Assembly (NCBI GenBank): GCA_934553185.1
Contig: CAKTFF010000069.1
Span: 1 to 8,730, forward strand
DNA from: an uncultured Devosia sp.
GTDB taxonomy: Bacteria > Pseudomonadota > Alphaproteobacteria > Rhizobiales > Devosiaceae
Reading direction: 5' to 3'
Length of the DNA: 8,730 nucleotides
Shown here piece by piece: positions 1 through 6,580 of this stretch. The notes beneath the pieces are model-generated. The model was not told where the DNA came from. It searched no databases and was given only the letters and a program-made list of their open reading frames with translations. Both the position numbers and the translations under genes were made by a program. Position 1 is the first letter of the stretch, and every line of letters begins with the position of its first letter.

Positions 1-1704
1 GTCACTGTCATGACGGGCCAGAAACAGCTGATCCTCGCGGCTTGCCTTGCTCTGAAGTATGACCGGCGCTGAGAACTCCCGCAGCAGGGACGGCACTGGT
101 CTGTTCGCCACACCCGTAAACCGCACGTCCGCGCTGGCACTGTCGAGCACCAGCACATCGCCACGCACCTCGGCGCCACTCACCGTGTCCCAGGTCATCG
201 GGCTGCCATTTGGCCCCAGCAGGGCAAACTTGATCGGCACCACCAGTGGCACCTTGTTCGGCTGCCCCGGCGTCGGCGCCGTTTCCTGTTGCAGCTTAAG
301 CGTATAGGTCTGCGTGGCGGTGTCATACTGGTCGTCCACGTTCAGACGCGGCGTGCCCGCCTGCAGGTACCAGAACTTGAACTGCTCGAGGTCAACGCCA
401 TTGCTGTCGGCGAAGGCCTGGAGGAACGCCTCGATCGTCGTGGCTTCCCCATCATGGCGCTCGAAATAAAGGTCCATGCCCTTGCGGAAGCCGGCTTCTC
501 CGAGGAGGGTCGCCAGCATGCGGACGATCTCGGCGCCTTTTTCGTAGACCGTGGTCGTGTAGAAGTTGTTGATCTCGCGATACTGGTCAGGCCGCGGCGG
601 ATGCGCCAGAGGGCCACCGTCTTCGGGGAACTGGGCGCGGCGCAATGTCGTCACATCCGAGATGCGCTTCACCGCGCGCGAACGTTCGTCGCTGGTAAAT
701 TCCTGGTCGCGATAAACCGTCAGCCCTTCCTTGAGGCAGAGCTGGAACCAGTCGCGGCAGGTCACGCGATTGCCCGTCCAATTGTGGAAATATTCGTGGG
801 CGATCACCCGCTCGATCCCGTCATAATCGGCATCGGTAGCTGTATCAGGCCGGGCGAAGACCAGCTTGTCATTGAAGATGTTGAGGCCCTTGTTCTCCAT
901 CGCGCCGAAGTTGAAGTCGCTCACGGCCACGATGTTGAAGACGTCGAGATCGTATTCGAGCCCAAAGCGGCGCTCGTCCCAGGCCATGGAACGCTTCAGC
1001 GAATCCATAGCCCAGAGGCACTGATCTTCCTTGCCATGGGCGCAATAGATGCCCAGCTGCACCTGGCGTCCTGACGCGGTGGTGAAACTGTCGCTGATCG
1101 AGCCGAGGTCGCCCGCAACAAGAGCAAACAGGTAAGCGGGCTTGGGGAAGGGGTCTTCCCAAACAGCATAATGCAAGCCGTCCCCCGCATCGCCCTTGTC
1201 CACTAGGTTGCCATTGGCAAGCAGAACCGGCGCTAGCGTCCGCGGCGCCGTCATGCGCACGGTGAACACGGCTAGGTTGTCGGGCCGGTCCAGGAAATAG
1301 GTGATGCGCCGAAAGCCTTCCGGCTCGCACTGGGTGCACCAGGTGCCGCCGGATCGATAGAGCCCCATCAGCTTGGTGTTGGTTTCGGGCTGAAGCGCGA
1401 CTTCTGTCTCCAGCACGAAGCGGCGCAAGGGCGGCTCCACAATAGTGAGGCTGTTGGCGTCGGCCGCATAAGCCGAAAGCGCCAGCGGCAAGCCGTCGAT
1501 TGCCACCGAATCAAGGCTCAACTCGTCGCCATCGAGCACCAGCGGCGTGCCGGGCGCGGTGTCCGGTCGTGGTTCGACGGTCAGCAGTGCGCGCACCCTT
1601 GTGCCATCGGCCAGGATGCGGAAATCGAGGTCCACCGCGACGATACGGTACGGGCTCGGCGCATAGTCTCGGAGGAAGATGGTGTGCTCGGTTTCGGTGC
1701 GCAT
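1..1704 (-). CDS. pepN: Aminopeptidase N (M1 family zinc metallopeptidase), N-terminal 568 residues, cut by left edge
   Basis: Removes N-terminal amino acids from peptides in the cytoplasm during protein turnover. The frame is open from ATG at 1704 to the window edge (568 codons). The M1 signatures are in order: the substrate-binding GAMEN motif at residues 267-271, the zinc site HEYFH at 303-307 with the third zinc ligand E326 in KEGLT (HEXXH-X18-E), and the transition-state tyrosine Y387 in TVYEKG. The N-terminus (MRTETEHTIFLRDY) has the form usual for proteobacterial PepN, which supports this start. The Shine-Dalgarno is poor: only a weak GGAT upstream. No signal peptide is seen. Full-length PepN is about 870-880 residues, so roughly the last third (helical C-terminal domain) lies beyond the left edge. 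It is transcribed divergently from the ABC exporter. No frameshift was seen. The assignment as the PepN subtype of M1 is well supported by the spacing of all motifs. Confidence 0.96.
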   Translation of the reverse strand, partial: MRTETEHTIFLRDYAPSPYRIVAVDLDFRILADGTRVRALLTVEPRPDTAPGTPLVLDGDELSLDSVAIDGLPLALSAYAADANSLTIVEPPLRRFVLETEVALQPETNTKLMGLYRSGGTWCTQCEPEGFRRITYFLDRPDNLAVFTVRMTAPRTLAPVLLANGNLVDKGDAGDGLHYAVWEDPFPKPAYLFALVAGDLGSISDSFTTASGRQVQLGIYCAHGKEDQCLWAMDSLKRSMAWDERRFGLEYDLDVFNIVAVSDFNFGAMENKGLNIFNDKLVFARPDTATDADYDGIERVIAHEYFHNWTGNRVTCRDWFQLCLKEGLTVYRDQEFTSDERSRAVKRISDVTTLRRAQFPEDGGPLAHPPRPDQYREINNFYTTTVYEKGAEIVRMLATLLGEAGFRKGMDLYFERHDGEATTIEAFLQAFADSNGVDLEQFKFWYLQAGTPRLNVDDQYDTATQTYTLKLQQETAPTPGQPNKVPLVVPIKFALLGPNGSPMTWDTVSGAEVRGDVLVLDSASADVRFTGVANRPVPSLLREFSAPVILQSKASREDQLFLARHDSD

Positions 1705-1739
1705 AAGCTTGTATCCAACAGATCGTCGATTACGTTTGT

Positions 1740-1768
1740 GGCGGCGCCGCAACAGCACAGGCGCCGCC
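1740..1768. repeat. Perfect 9-bp GC-rich inverted repeat (hairpin)
   Basis: GGCGGCGCC at 1740-1748 pairs perfectly with GGCGCCGCC at 1760-1768 across an 11-base loop. The stem is almost as strong as a terminator stem, but no T-run follows on either strand and no gene ends here, because the flanking genes diverge. It lies 36 bases upstream of the pepN start codon, so it could fold in the pepN leader. Function unknown. Confidence 0.7.
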
Positions 1769-1789
1769 TTCGTGTATTCTATCCGGCCT

Positions 1790-1806
1790 TGGACCGTTCA
1801 GGTCCA
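1790..1806. repeat. Short perfect inverted repeat TGGACC-5-GGTCCA
   Basis: TGGACC at 1790-1795 and GGTCCA at 1801-1806 are perfect inverted repeats separated by five bases. The left arm overlaps a possible -35 element (TTGGAC, 1789-1794) for the rightward ABC exporter gene. The symmetry and position would fit an operator, but a six-base inverted repeat can arise by chance in DNA of this length. Confidence 0.4.
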
Positions 1807-1994
1807 GTCTTTCATTGTAATTGGGTCGGCATTGGGGACAGTGCCACATCAATCGCATTCAGGCTCCTCTGCGCTCCGGGGCGTATCGAGCGCTTCAAGC
1901 CACAACCGATGTCGTGATCGCCGGCTCTGCCCTTTCGTGGGCGACAAGGCTGTTCCGATGGCACCGCCGTGGCAAACACATATTCGGTGAGATC

Positions 1995-3845
1995 ATGCTG
2001 CACTGGTTCGAACAGCGACTAAATCCTCATCCGCCCGGCGATCCGGTGGAGCCGCCCAAAGGTCTCCTGGCCTTTTGCCTCCATTATTCTTATGGCGCCA
2101 AGAAGTGGCTGGCGCTGATGGCCTTTGCGGCCGCGGCGGTGGCGGTCGGCGAAATCATCGTTTTCGGCTTCATCGGCGATGTGGTGAACTGGCTGGCCGA
2201 GGCCGACCGTTCCACCTTCCTTCAAACCGACGGCTGGAAGCTGGCGATCATGGGCGCCATGGTGGTGCTTGTCGTGCCCTTTTTCGCGCTCATATCAACC
2301 CTCACCATGAACCAGACGCTGCTGGGCAACTTCCCCCAGCGCATCCGCTGGATGAGCCATCGCTATCTCATCCGCCAGTCGATGAGCTATTTCCAGGACG
2401 AGTTTGCCGGCCGCATCGGTGCCAAGCTGATGCAGACCTCGCTTGCCGTGCGCGAAGTGGTCATGAAGCTGCTCGACATGCTGGTCTATGTGGTCGTGTA
2501 TTTCACCGGTGCCCTGATCCTGGCGGCTTCCGCAGACTGGCGCCTTGCCCTTCCGTTCCTGGGCTGGCTGGTCGCCTATGTCGGGCTGATGGTCTATTTC
2601 ATCCCGCGCCTGGGCAAGATTTCCGAACAGCAGGCCGACGCCCGGTCGCTGATGACCGGCCGCATCGTCGACAGCTACACCAATATCGCCACCGTCAAGC
2701 TGTTCAGCCACTCCAACCGCGAAGAAACCTATGCCAAGGAGGCCATGGACCTGTTTCTCGACACGGTCCACCGGCAGATGCGCCTGTTCAGCGTGTTCAA
2801 CTTTTCCGTGCAGTGGAGCAATGCCCTGCTGCTGTTCTCTGTGGCGGCAACCGGCATCTGGCTGTGGCTCAACGAGCTGATGACGCCCGGTGCGTTGGCT
2901 GTTTCGCTGGGCCTCGTCATGCGCTTTCAGGGCATGAGCCAGTGGGTCATGTGGGAAATGTCGTCGCTGTTCGAAAATATCGGCACGGTGCGCGACGGTA
3001 TCTCGTCTCTGTCGGTGTCGCGCGTCGTCTCCGACGTGCCGCAGGCCAAGGCCTTGCCGCAGGTGAAGGGTGACATCAAGTTCGAGAACGTCGCCTTCCA
3101 CTATGGCAAGAAATCGGGGGTGATCGAGGGCCTCAACCTTCATATCCGCCCAGGCGAAAAGATTGGCCTTGTGGGCCGTTCCGGTGCCGGCAAGTCCACC
3201 ATCGTCAATCTGCTGCTGCGCTTCTATGATCGCGCCGAGGGCCGCATTCTGGTTGACGGGCAGGACATCGCCCTTGTTACCCAGGACTCGCTTCGCGCCA
3301 ATGTCGGTGTGGTGACGCAAGACACGTCCCTGCTACATCGTTCGGTGCGAGACAACATCATCTATGGTCGCCCGGACGCAACAGAGGCCATGATGCGCGA
3401 AGCGGCCGAACTCGCCGAAGCTACGGCCTTCATCGAAGGATTGACCGATCTGCAGGGCCGCAAGGGCTTTGATGCCCATGTGGGCGAGCGCGGCGTCAAG
3501 CTTTCGGGCGGCCAGCGCCAGCGTATCGCCATTGCCCGCGTCCTCCTCAAGAACGCCCCGATCCTGGTGCTCGACGAAGCCACCTCCGCTCTCGACTCCG
3601 AGGTCGAGGCCGCCATTCAGGGACAGCTGCAAAGGCTGATGCAAGGCAAGACCGTGATCGCCATTGCTCATCGGCTGTCTACCATCGCCATGATGGACCG
3701 GCTCGTCGTGCTCGACCGTGGCCGCATCGTTGAGCAGGGCACCCATGCTCAGCTGCTGCAGACCGATGGCATCTATGCCAGCTTATGGAACCGCCAGTCG
3801 GGCGGCTTCATCGACGCCGATCAGCCCGAGGAAGCTGCGCAGTAG
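1995..3845 (+). CDS. ABC exporter, fused permease and ATP-binding protein (MsbA/multidrug type), 616 aa
   Basis: A half-transporter in which one chain carries both the membrane domain and the ATPase; such proteins work as dimers in the inner membrane and export lipids, drugs or other hydrophobic compounds. The membrane part (about residues 35-320) has roughly six hydrophobic segments, near 36-60, 83-101, 162-180, 184-203, 273-292 and 299-315. The nucleotide-binding domain (about 360-600) is complete: Walker A GRSGAGKST at 394-402, Q-loop Q442, signature LSGGQ at 503-507, Walker B ILVLDE at 523-528 and switch histidine H559. I chose ATG 1995 because GGTGAG lies just upstream (1986-1991, only three bases away) and MLHWFEQRLNP resembles N-termini of alphaproteobacterial relatives. 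The frame is open a further 58 codons back to an ATG at 1821, which I regard as an over-extension. The gene stands alone and ends in a hairpin. The substrate cannot be read from the sequence. Confidence 0.93.
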   Translation: MLHWFEQRLNPHPPGDPVEPPKGLLAFCLHYSYGAKKWLALMAFAAAAVAVGEIIVFGFIGDVVNWLAEADRSTFLQTDGWKLAIMGAMVVLVVPFFALISTLTMNQTLLGNFPQRIRWMSHRYLIRQSMSYFQDEFAGRIGAKLMQTSLAVREVVMKLLDMLVYVVVYFTGALILAASADWRLALPFLGWLVAYVGLMVYFIPRLGKISEQQADARSLMTGRIVDSYTNIATVKLFSHSNREETYAKEAMDLFLDTVHRQMRLFSVFNFSVQWSNALLLFSVAATGIWLWLNELMTPGALAVSLGLVMRFQGMSQWVMWEMSSLFENIGTVRDGISSLSVSRVVSDVPQAKALPQVKGDIKFENVAFHYGKKSGVIEGLNLHIRPGEKIGLVGRSGAGKSTIVNLLLRFYDRAEGRILVDGQDIALVTQDSLRANVGVVTQDTSLLHRSVRDNIIYGRPDATEAMMREAAELAEATAFIEGLTDLQGRKGFDAHVGERGVKLSGGQRQRIAIARVLLKNAPILVLDEATSALDSEVEAAIQGQLQRLMQGKTVIAIAHRLSTIAMMDRLVVLDRGRIVEQGTHAQLLQTDGIYASLWNRQSGGFIDADQPEEAAQ

Positions 3846-3850
3846 GAACA

Positions 3851-3882
3851 AGCGAGCCCCTTCCGCAGGGCAGGGGCTCGTT
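3851..3882. terminator. Probable bidirectional terminator between convergent genes
   Basis: CGAGCCCC at 3853-3860 pairs perfectly with GGGGCTCG at 3873-3880 around a 12-base loop, and the stem extends to 3851/3882 if one G-T pair is allowed. It begins six bases after the ABC exporter stop codon and ends 12 bases before the stop codon of the opposing DoxX-like gene. There is only a broken T-tract on each side (TTAAGCTGTT to the right, CTTGTTCC on the other strand), so termination may be only partly intrinsic. Position and stem strength are the main support. Confidence 0.7.
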
Positions 3883-3893
3883 AAGCTGTTCGT

Positions 3894-4262
3894 TCAGGTG
3901 AACGGAAACACATCCCGGATCTTGGGCTCGCGCAGCCACAGCGCCGCCCAGGCAAATACCCCCAGATAGATGGAGAACAGCGTATGGCTGAACAGCGGAT
4001 TATCCACCCGCAGGTTCGCCGCCAGCGAAGCGCCCAACAGCGCGGTGAGCAGCAAGGCGCCCAGCAAGGCCGTGCGCGGGAACGCGTAAAGCAGCGTGCA
4101 ACCCACTTCGAGGAGCCCGATCAGCAGCATGTATTTGGTGGGCCATCCCACCACGGTCAGTGGTTCGACAGCCAGGCTCGAACCCATCAGCTTGGGTGCT
4201 GCGGACGCTCCCAGCATGAACAGCACCAGCAATGCCGTCATCACCCAACCCGCAATAATCAT
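3894..4262 (-). CDS. DoxX-like family small membrane protein, 122 aa
   Basis: A small, strongly hydrophobic inner-membrane protein with four predicted helices, near residues 3-20, 43-60, 64-82 and 93-110. The layout fits the DoxX-like (DoxX_2) family: an early GASAAPKLMGS-type segment, a second helix with a conserved glutamate (GLLEVG, E52), then PRTALLGALLLTALLGA, and a final helix. Molecular function in this family is poorly defined; a link to quinones or redox is known only for some distant DoxX proteins. ATG 4262 is chosen because AGGGGAG (4271-4278 on the opposite strand) sits eight bases upstream. The in-frame upstream extension is hydrophilic and unlike the family. It lies 100 bases downstream of the GGDEF-EAL gene on the same strand, so read-through from that gene is likely, although a hairpin lies between them. 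Confidence 0.88.
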   Translation of the reverse strand: MIIAGWVMTALLVLFMLGASAAPKLMGSSLAVEPLTVVGWPTKYMLLIGLLEVGCTLLYAFPRTALLGALLLTALLGASLAANLRVDNPLFSHTLFSIYLGVFAWAALWLREPKIRDVFPFT

Positions 4263-4283
4263 GATCCATTCTCCCCTTGGTGC

Positions 4284-4300
4284 CGGGCGCCAGCCGCCCG
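4284..4300. repeat. Hairpin in the gap between the GGDEF-EAL gene and the DoxX-like gene
   Basis: CGGGCG at 4284-4289 and CGCCCG at 4295-4300 form a perfect six-base stem with a five-base loop. On the leftward transcript it lies after the GGDEF-EAL stop codon and a few bases before the ribosome binding site of the DoxX-like gene (4271-4278). No T-run follows, so it is a poor terminator. It could stabilise mRNA ends or modulate translation of the downstream gene; this is inference only. Confidence 0.45.
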
Positions 4301-4362
4301 CCTGATCTCTCGACGAAGCGCCCCTCACGCTTTCGACAAAGATTGTTGCTGAAACCGATGGA

Positions 4363-6339
4363 TCAGCTCGCGGCACCCAACCAGCGGCTATGGTGGGTTT
4401 GCCGGCCTTGCCGCTCCCCAGCCAATTGTTCGAGCACACGCTCTTCGCTCATCGGCTTGCCGAACAAATAGCCCTGCATCACCATGCCGCCCAGCCCGAG
4501 CAGAGCATCGAGCTGCTCCTCGGTTTCGATGCCCTCGAACACGCAGGAAATCCCCAGATTGCGGCAAAGGTCCACCGTGGTCTTGATGATGGCGCGGCTC
4601 GCCGGATCGGTGGTGACTTCGGCAACAAAGCTTCGATCCACCTTGATGCGATGCAGTGGAAGCTTTTGCACATGCGTCAGGCTTGAATGACCCGTGCCGA
4701 AATCATCCAGCGCGATGCGCGAGCCCAGCGCCAGCAGCATCATCAAGGCTGAATTGGCCTGCACCATGTCGTGCATGACGGCGGTCTCGGTGATCTCGAA
4801 ATCCACCCGGCACGGCTTTCCTGCCTGTTGCACCAGGGACGTGATCGCCTCGACGGCCATCGTCGAGCTGAGGTCAAGCGCGGAAAGGTTGACCGAGAGG
4901 CGCAAGTGCTGCGGCAGTCGTCTCGCCGCGGCCAGCGCCTTGCGCAGAACCGCTTGCGTGATTTTGGAAATGATGCCCATGCGCTCGGCCATGGGGATGA
5001 ACTCAGCCGGCGACACTTCGCCCAGGGTCGGACTGCGCCAGCGCGCCAGCACCTCGTAGCCGGTGGTGGTGTTGAGCGCGATGTCGAACTGCGGCTGGAA
5101 CAGAATATAGATTTCTTGATCCAGATCAGCGGTCAGCAGCGCATGCTCGATCCGCCGCACCTTCGCCAGTTCATGGGCGTTGCAATCCGAGAACACTATG
5201 GCTTGGCCGCGCGACTTGCGCTTGGCCACCCAGGTCACATAGTCGGCCCGGTCGTAAAGCGTTTCGGCCGTGTCACCTGGCTTGGAGGAGGCTAGCCCGG
5301 CCGAGGCGGACAGATGCACGATCCCGAGCGGCGTTTCAAACGGGGGGCGCATGGCAGCGGTCAACTGATCGCCAAACGCCTGAAGCGCCTCTTCGCCGCC
5401 AAAGCTTTCCATGATCAGCGCGAAATTGTCCGACCCCAGCCTCGCCACCAGCGTCGATGGCCGCCGCAAGGCATTGATGCGGTGGGCAACGTCGACCAGC
5501 ACGCGGTCGCCCGTGAGGCGGCCGAACACGTCGTTGACGGATTTGAAGCAATCGAGGTCTAGCCGCGCCACGGCGATCTGCCGGCCGTCCGCCTGTGCCC
5601 GCTCGAGCGCATCGGCAAGTTCACGGTCGAACGAGCGGCGGTTCAACGCCCCGGTTAGGGCATCCATGTTGGCGAGATGGTAGTTTTCGTCCAATAGGCG
5701 CTGCGTTTCCGCCTGCTTGCACTCCATCTCAGAGCGGGATGCAACCAATGCACTGAAATCACGATAATTGCTGAACAGCAGCATCATCAACAGGCCCAGC
5801 ACGAGTGCCAGGTTCAAGGCCCACGCCATGAACACCGGATTGCCCGAAGCGCCGAAAAAGATTGTGAACGGCGTGACAACACACAAGGCGACCATGGTCG
5901 CGGCGGCGCGCACATGCATCAGCGAGAAGATGCAGGCAATTACGGTAATCCCCATATAGAAGGCGACATGAGATTGCTGATAGGCGTCGCCATAGGGGAA
6001 AAGACTTAGGGCCCAACTGGTGAAGCCGATCGCAAGCGTTGCCGCGATCCACATGCTGCTTGTCAGCAGCTTGCGTGCCTGGGCGTAAGTGATCTGCCGA
6101 TGGCGTGTCCGCAACCACACCAGCAGACGCGCGCCGCAGCCAAGGGTCAGCAGGAGCGGCACAAACAGCCGCAGAATAGCCGGCGCATTGGTGTAGGTAC
6201 CCGCCAGCACCAGCGAGTTGATCAACAGGCTGGCATACATCAGCGGAACCTGCCGGCCCAAAGCCTGTGCTTGCGCCAGCACAAGATTTTGCTCATCCGG
6301 CACGGCGAAGAACCGCAAGAACTTCGAGACAGCAGTCAT
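4363..6339 (-). CDS. Membrane-anchored GGDEF-EAL protein, probable c-di-GMP phosphodiesterase, 658 aa
   Basis: Predicted to hydrolyse cyclic di-GMP at the cytoplasmic face of the inner membrane. The N-terminus has about six membrane helices (near residues 33-50, 55-75, 95-114, 124-142, 145-164, 168-190) with no named sensor domain I recognise. A GGDEF domain follows (about 218-385), with GSDNF at 302-306 in place of GGDEF and RPST instead of the RxxD inhibitory site, so cyclase activity is doubtful. The EAL domain (about 400-640) keeps the catalytic set: E429 (in EVL), N484, E515, D545-D546 (DDFGTG), K566, E602 and Q622. Start choice: GTG 6354, ATG 6348 and ATG 6339 are all in frame. I prefer 6339 because GTGAGGA lies about eight bases upstream of it, whereas the others have no well-spaced ribosome binding site; the longest version would be 663 residues. 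Probably the first gene of a pair with the DoxX-like gene. Confidence 0.93.
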   Translation of the reverse strand: MTAVSKFLRFFAVPDEQNLVLAQAQALGRQVPLMYASLLINSLVLAGTYTNAPAILRLFVPLLLTLGCGARLLVWLRTRHRQITYAQARKLLTSSMWIAATLAIGFTSWALSLFPYGDAYQQSHVAFYMGITVIACIFSLMHVRAAATMVALCVVTPFTIFFGASGNPVFMAWALNLALVLGLLMMLLFSNYRDFSALVASRSEMECKQAETQRLLDENYHLANMDALTGALNRRSFDRELADALERAQADGRQIAVARLDLDCFKSVNDVFGRLTGDRVLVDVAHRINALRRPSTLVARLGSDNFALIMESFGGEEALQAFGDQLTAAMRPPFETPLGIVHLSASAGLASSKPGDTAETLYDRADYVTWVAKRKSRGQAIVFSDCNAHELAKVRRIEHALLTADLDQEIYILFQPQFDIALNTTTGYEVLARWRSPTLGEVSPAEFIPMAERMGIISKITQAVLRKALAAARRLPQHLRLSVNLSALDLSSTMAVEAITSLVQQAGKPCRVDFEITETAVMHDMVQANSALMMLLALGSRIALDDFGTGHSSLTHVQKLPLHRIKVDRSFVAEVTTDPASRAIIKTTVDLCRNLGISCVFEGIETEEQLDALLGLGGMVMQGYLFGKPMSEERVLEQLAGERQGRQTHHSRWLGAAS

Positions 6340-6369
6340 GACGAGCATCCTCACAGTCCGAAAGGATAC

Positions 6370-6391
6370 GGGTAAAAACCCTATACTTAGG
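6370..6391. repeat. Overlapping small inverted repeats upstream of the GGDEF-EAL gene
   Basis: GGGTAAAAACCC (6370-6381) is a four-base-arm inverted repeat and overlaps CCTATACTTAGG (6380-6391), which has CCTA/TAGG arms around a four-base centre. They lie about 30-50 bases upstream of the preferred start codon at 6339, where promoter or operator elements are expected. The arms are short, so chance is a real alternative, and I do not assign a regulator. Confidence 0.3.
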
Positions 6392-6506
6392 TAAATCGTC
6401 TTGTTGGATTTGGGTCTATCCGGGCTGCTTGAGCCTTAGACTTTCCCCCGGCAATAATCCTTGCACTGCCCCATTCCAACCAATCAACAGACCGGCTAAA
6501 ACCGCC

Positions 6507-6520
6507 TGCAATCGATTGCA
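6507..6520. promoter_or_regulatory. Putative LacI-family operator (perfect 14-bp palindrome)
   Basis: TGCAATCGATTGCA is a perfect palindrome with a central CG, the arrangement typical of LacI/GalR-family operators. It lies 60 bases upstream of the beta-mannosidase start codon, a usual place for repression of a sugar-utilisation gene. No regulator gene is in the window; one may lie beyond the right edge with transport genes. Pattern and position are seen; the assignment to a LacI-family repressor is inference. Confidence 0.6.
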
Positions 6521-6580
6521 TCAAAGCAGTTGAGCCAAAACAACTTGCTCCAGCCCAGCCGGAGCCACGAGGAGATCCCC

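Larger units (their letters stand above)
1705..1994. other. Divergent intergenic region between pepN and the ABC exporter
   Basis: This 290-base gap must hold the promoters for both pepN (leftward) and the ABC exporter (rightward). I see no credible gene in it. It contains two perfect hairpins, listed separately. The part from 1821 to 1994 is open in the same frame as the ABC exporter, but its translation does not resemble the start of that family, so I treat it as non-coding. A weak rightward promoter is possible: TTGGAC at 1789-1794 followed about 18 bases later by CATTGT. The match is too poor to call on its own. Confidence 0.6.
6340..6580. other. Divergent control region between the GGDEF-EAL gene and the beta-mannosidase gene
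   Basis: A 240-base AT-richer gap with divergent genes on each side. It holds the palindrome at 6507-6520, symmetric elements at 6370-6391, and the mannosidase ribosome binding site (AGGAG at 6570-6574, six bases from the start). I could not identify a convincing -35/-10 pair in either direction: TTGCAC at 6461-6466 is a possible rightward -35 but has no good -10 at the right distance. No small gene is evident. Confidence 0.55.

Noticed and set aside
289..1074. Open frame of 261 codons on the plus strand
   Set aside because: It lies opposite pepN, whose frame has all the M1 motifs. The translation is low-complexity V/E/A/R-rich, as expected for the antisense of a GC-rich gene.
2075..3073. 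Open frame of 332 codons on the plus strand, second frame
   Set aside because: It overlaps the ABC exporter in another frame and its translation is arginine/proline/histidine-rich without motifs.
2295..3320. Open frame of 341 codons on the minus strand
   Set aside because: It is fully inside the ABC exporter and rich in H, Q, D and R, a typical antisense shadow. No family features are seen.
3984..4352. Open frame of 122 codons on the plus strand
   Set aside because: Antisense to the DoxX-like gene; it is glutamine/histidine-rich and lacks any family feature, while the minus-strand frame has four clear membrane helices and a good ribosome binding site.
4263..4439. In-frame N-terminal extension of the DoxX-like protein
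   Set aside because: It overlaps the end of the GGDEF-EAL gene, is hydrophilic, and contains the strong ribosome binding site that belongs to the internal ATG at 4262.
6461..6489. Possible rightward promoter TTGCAC-17-TCAACA for the beta-mannosidase
   Set aside because: The -35 is partial and the -10 matches the consensus at too few positions to call.
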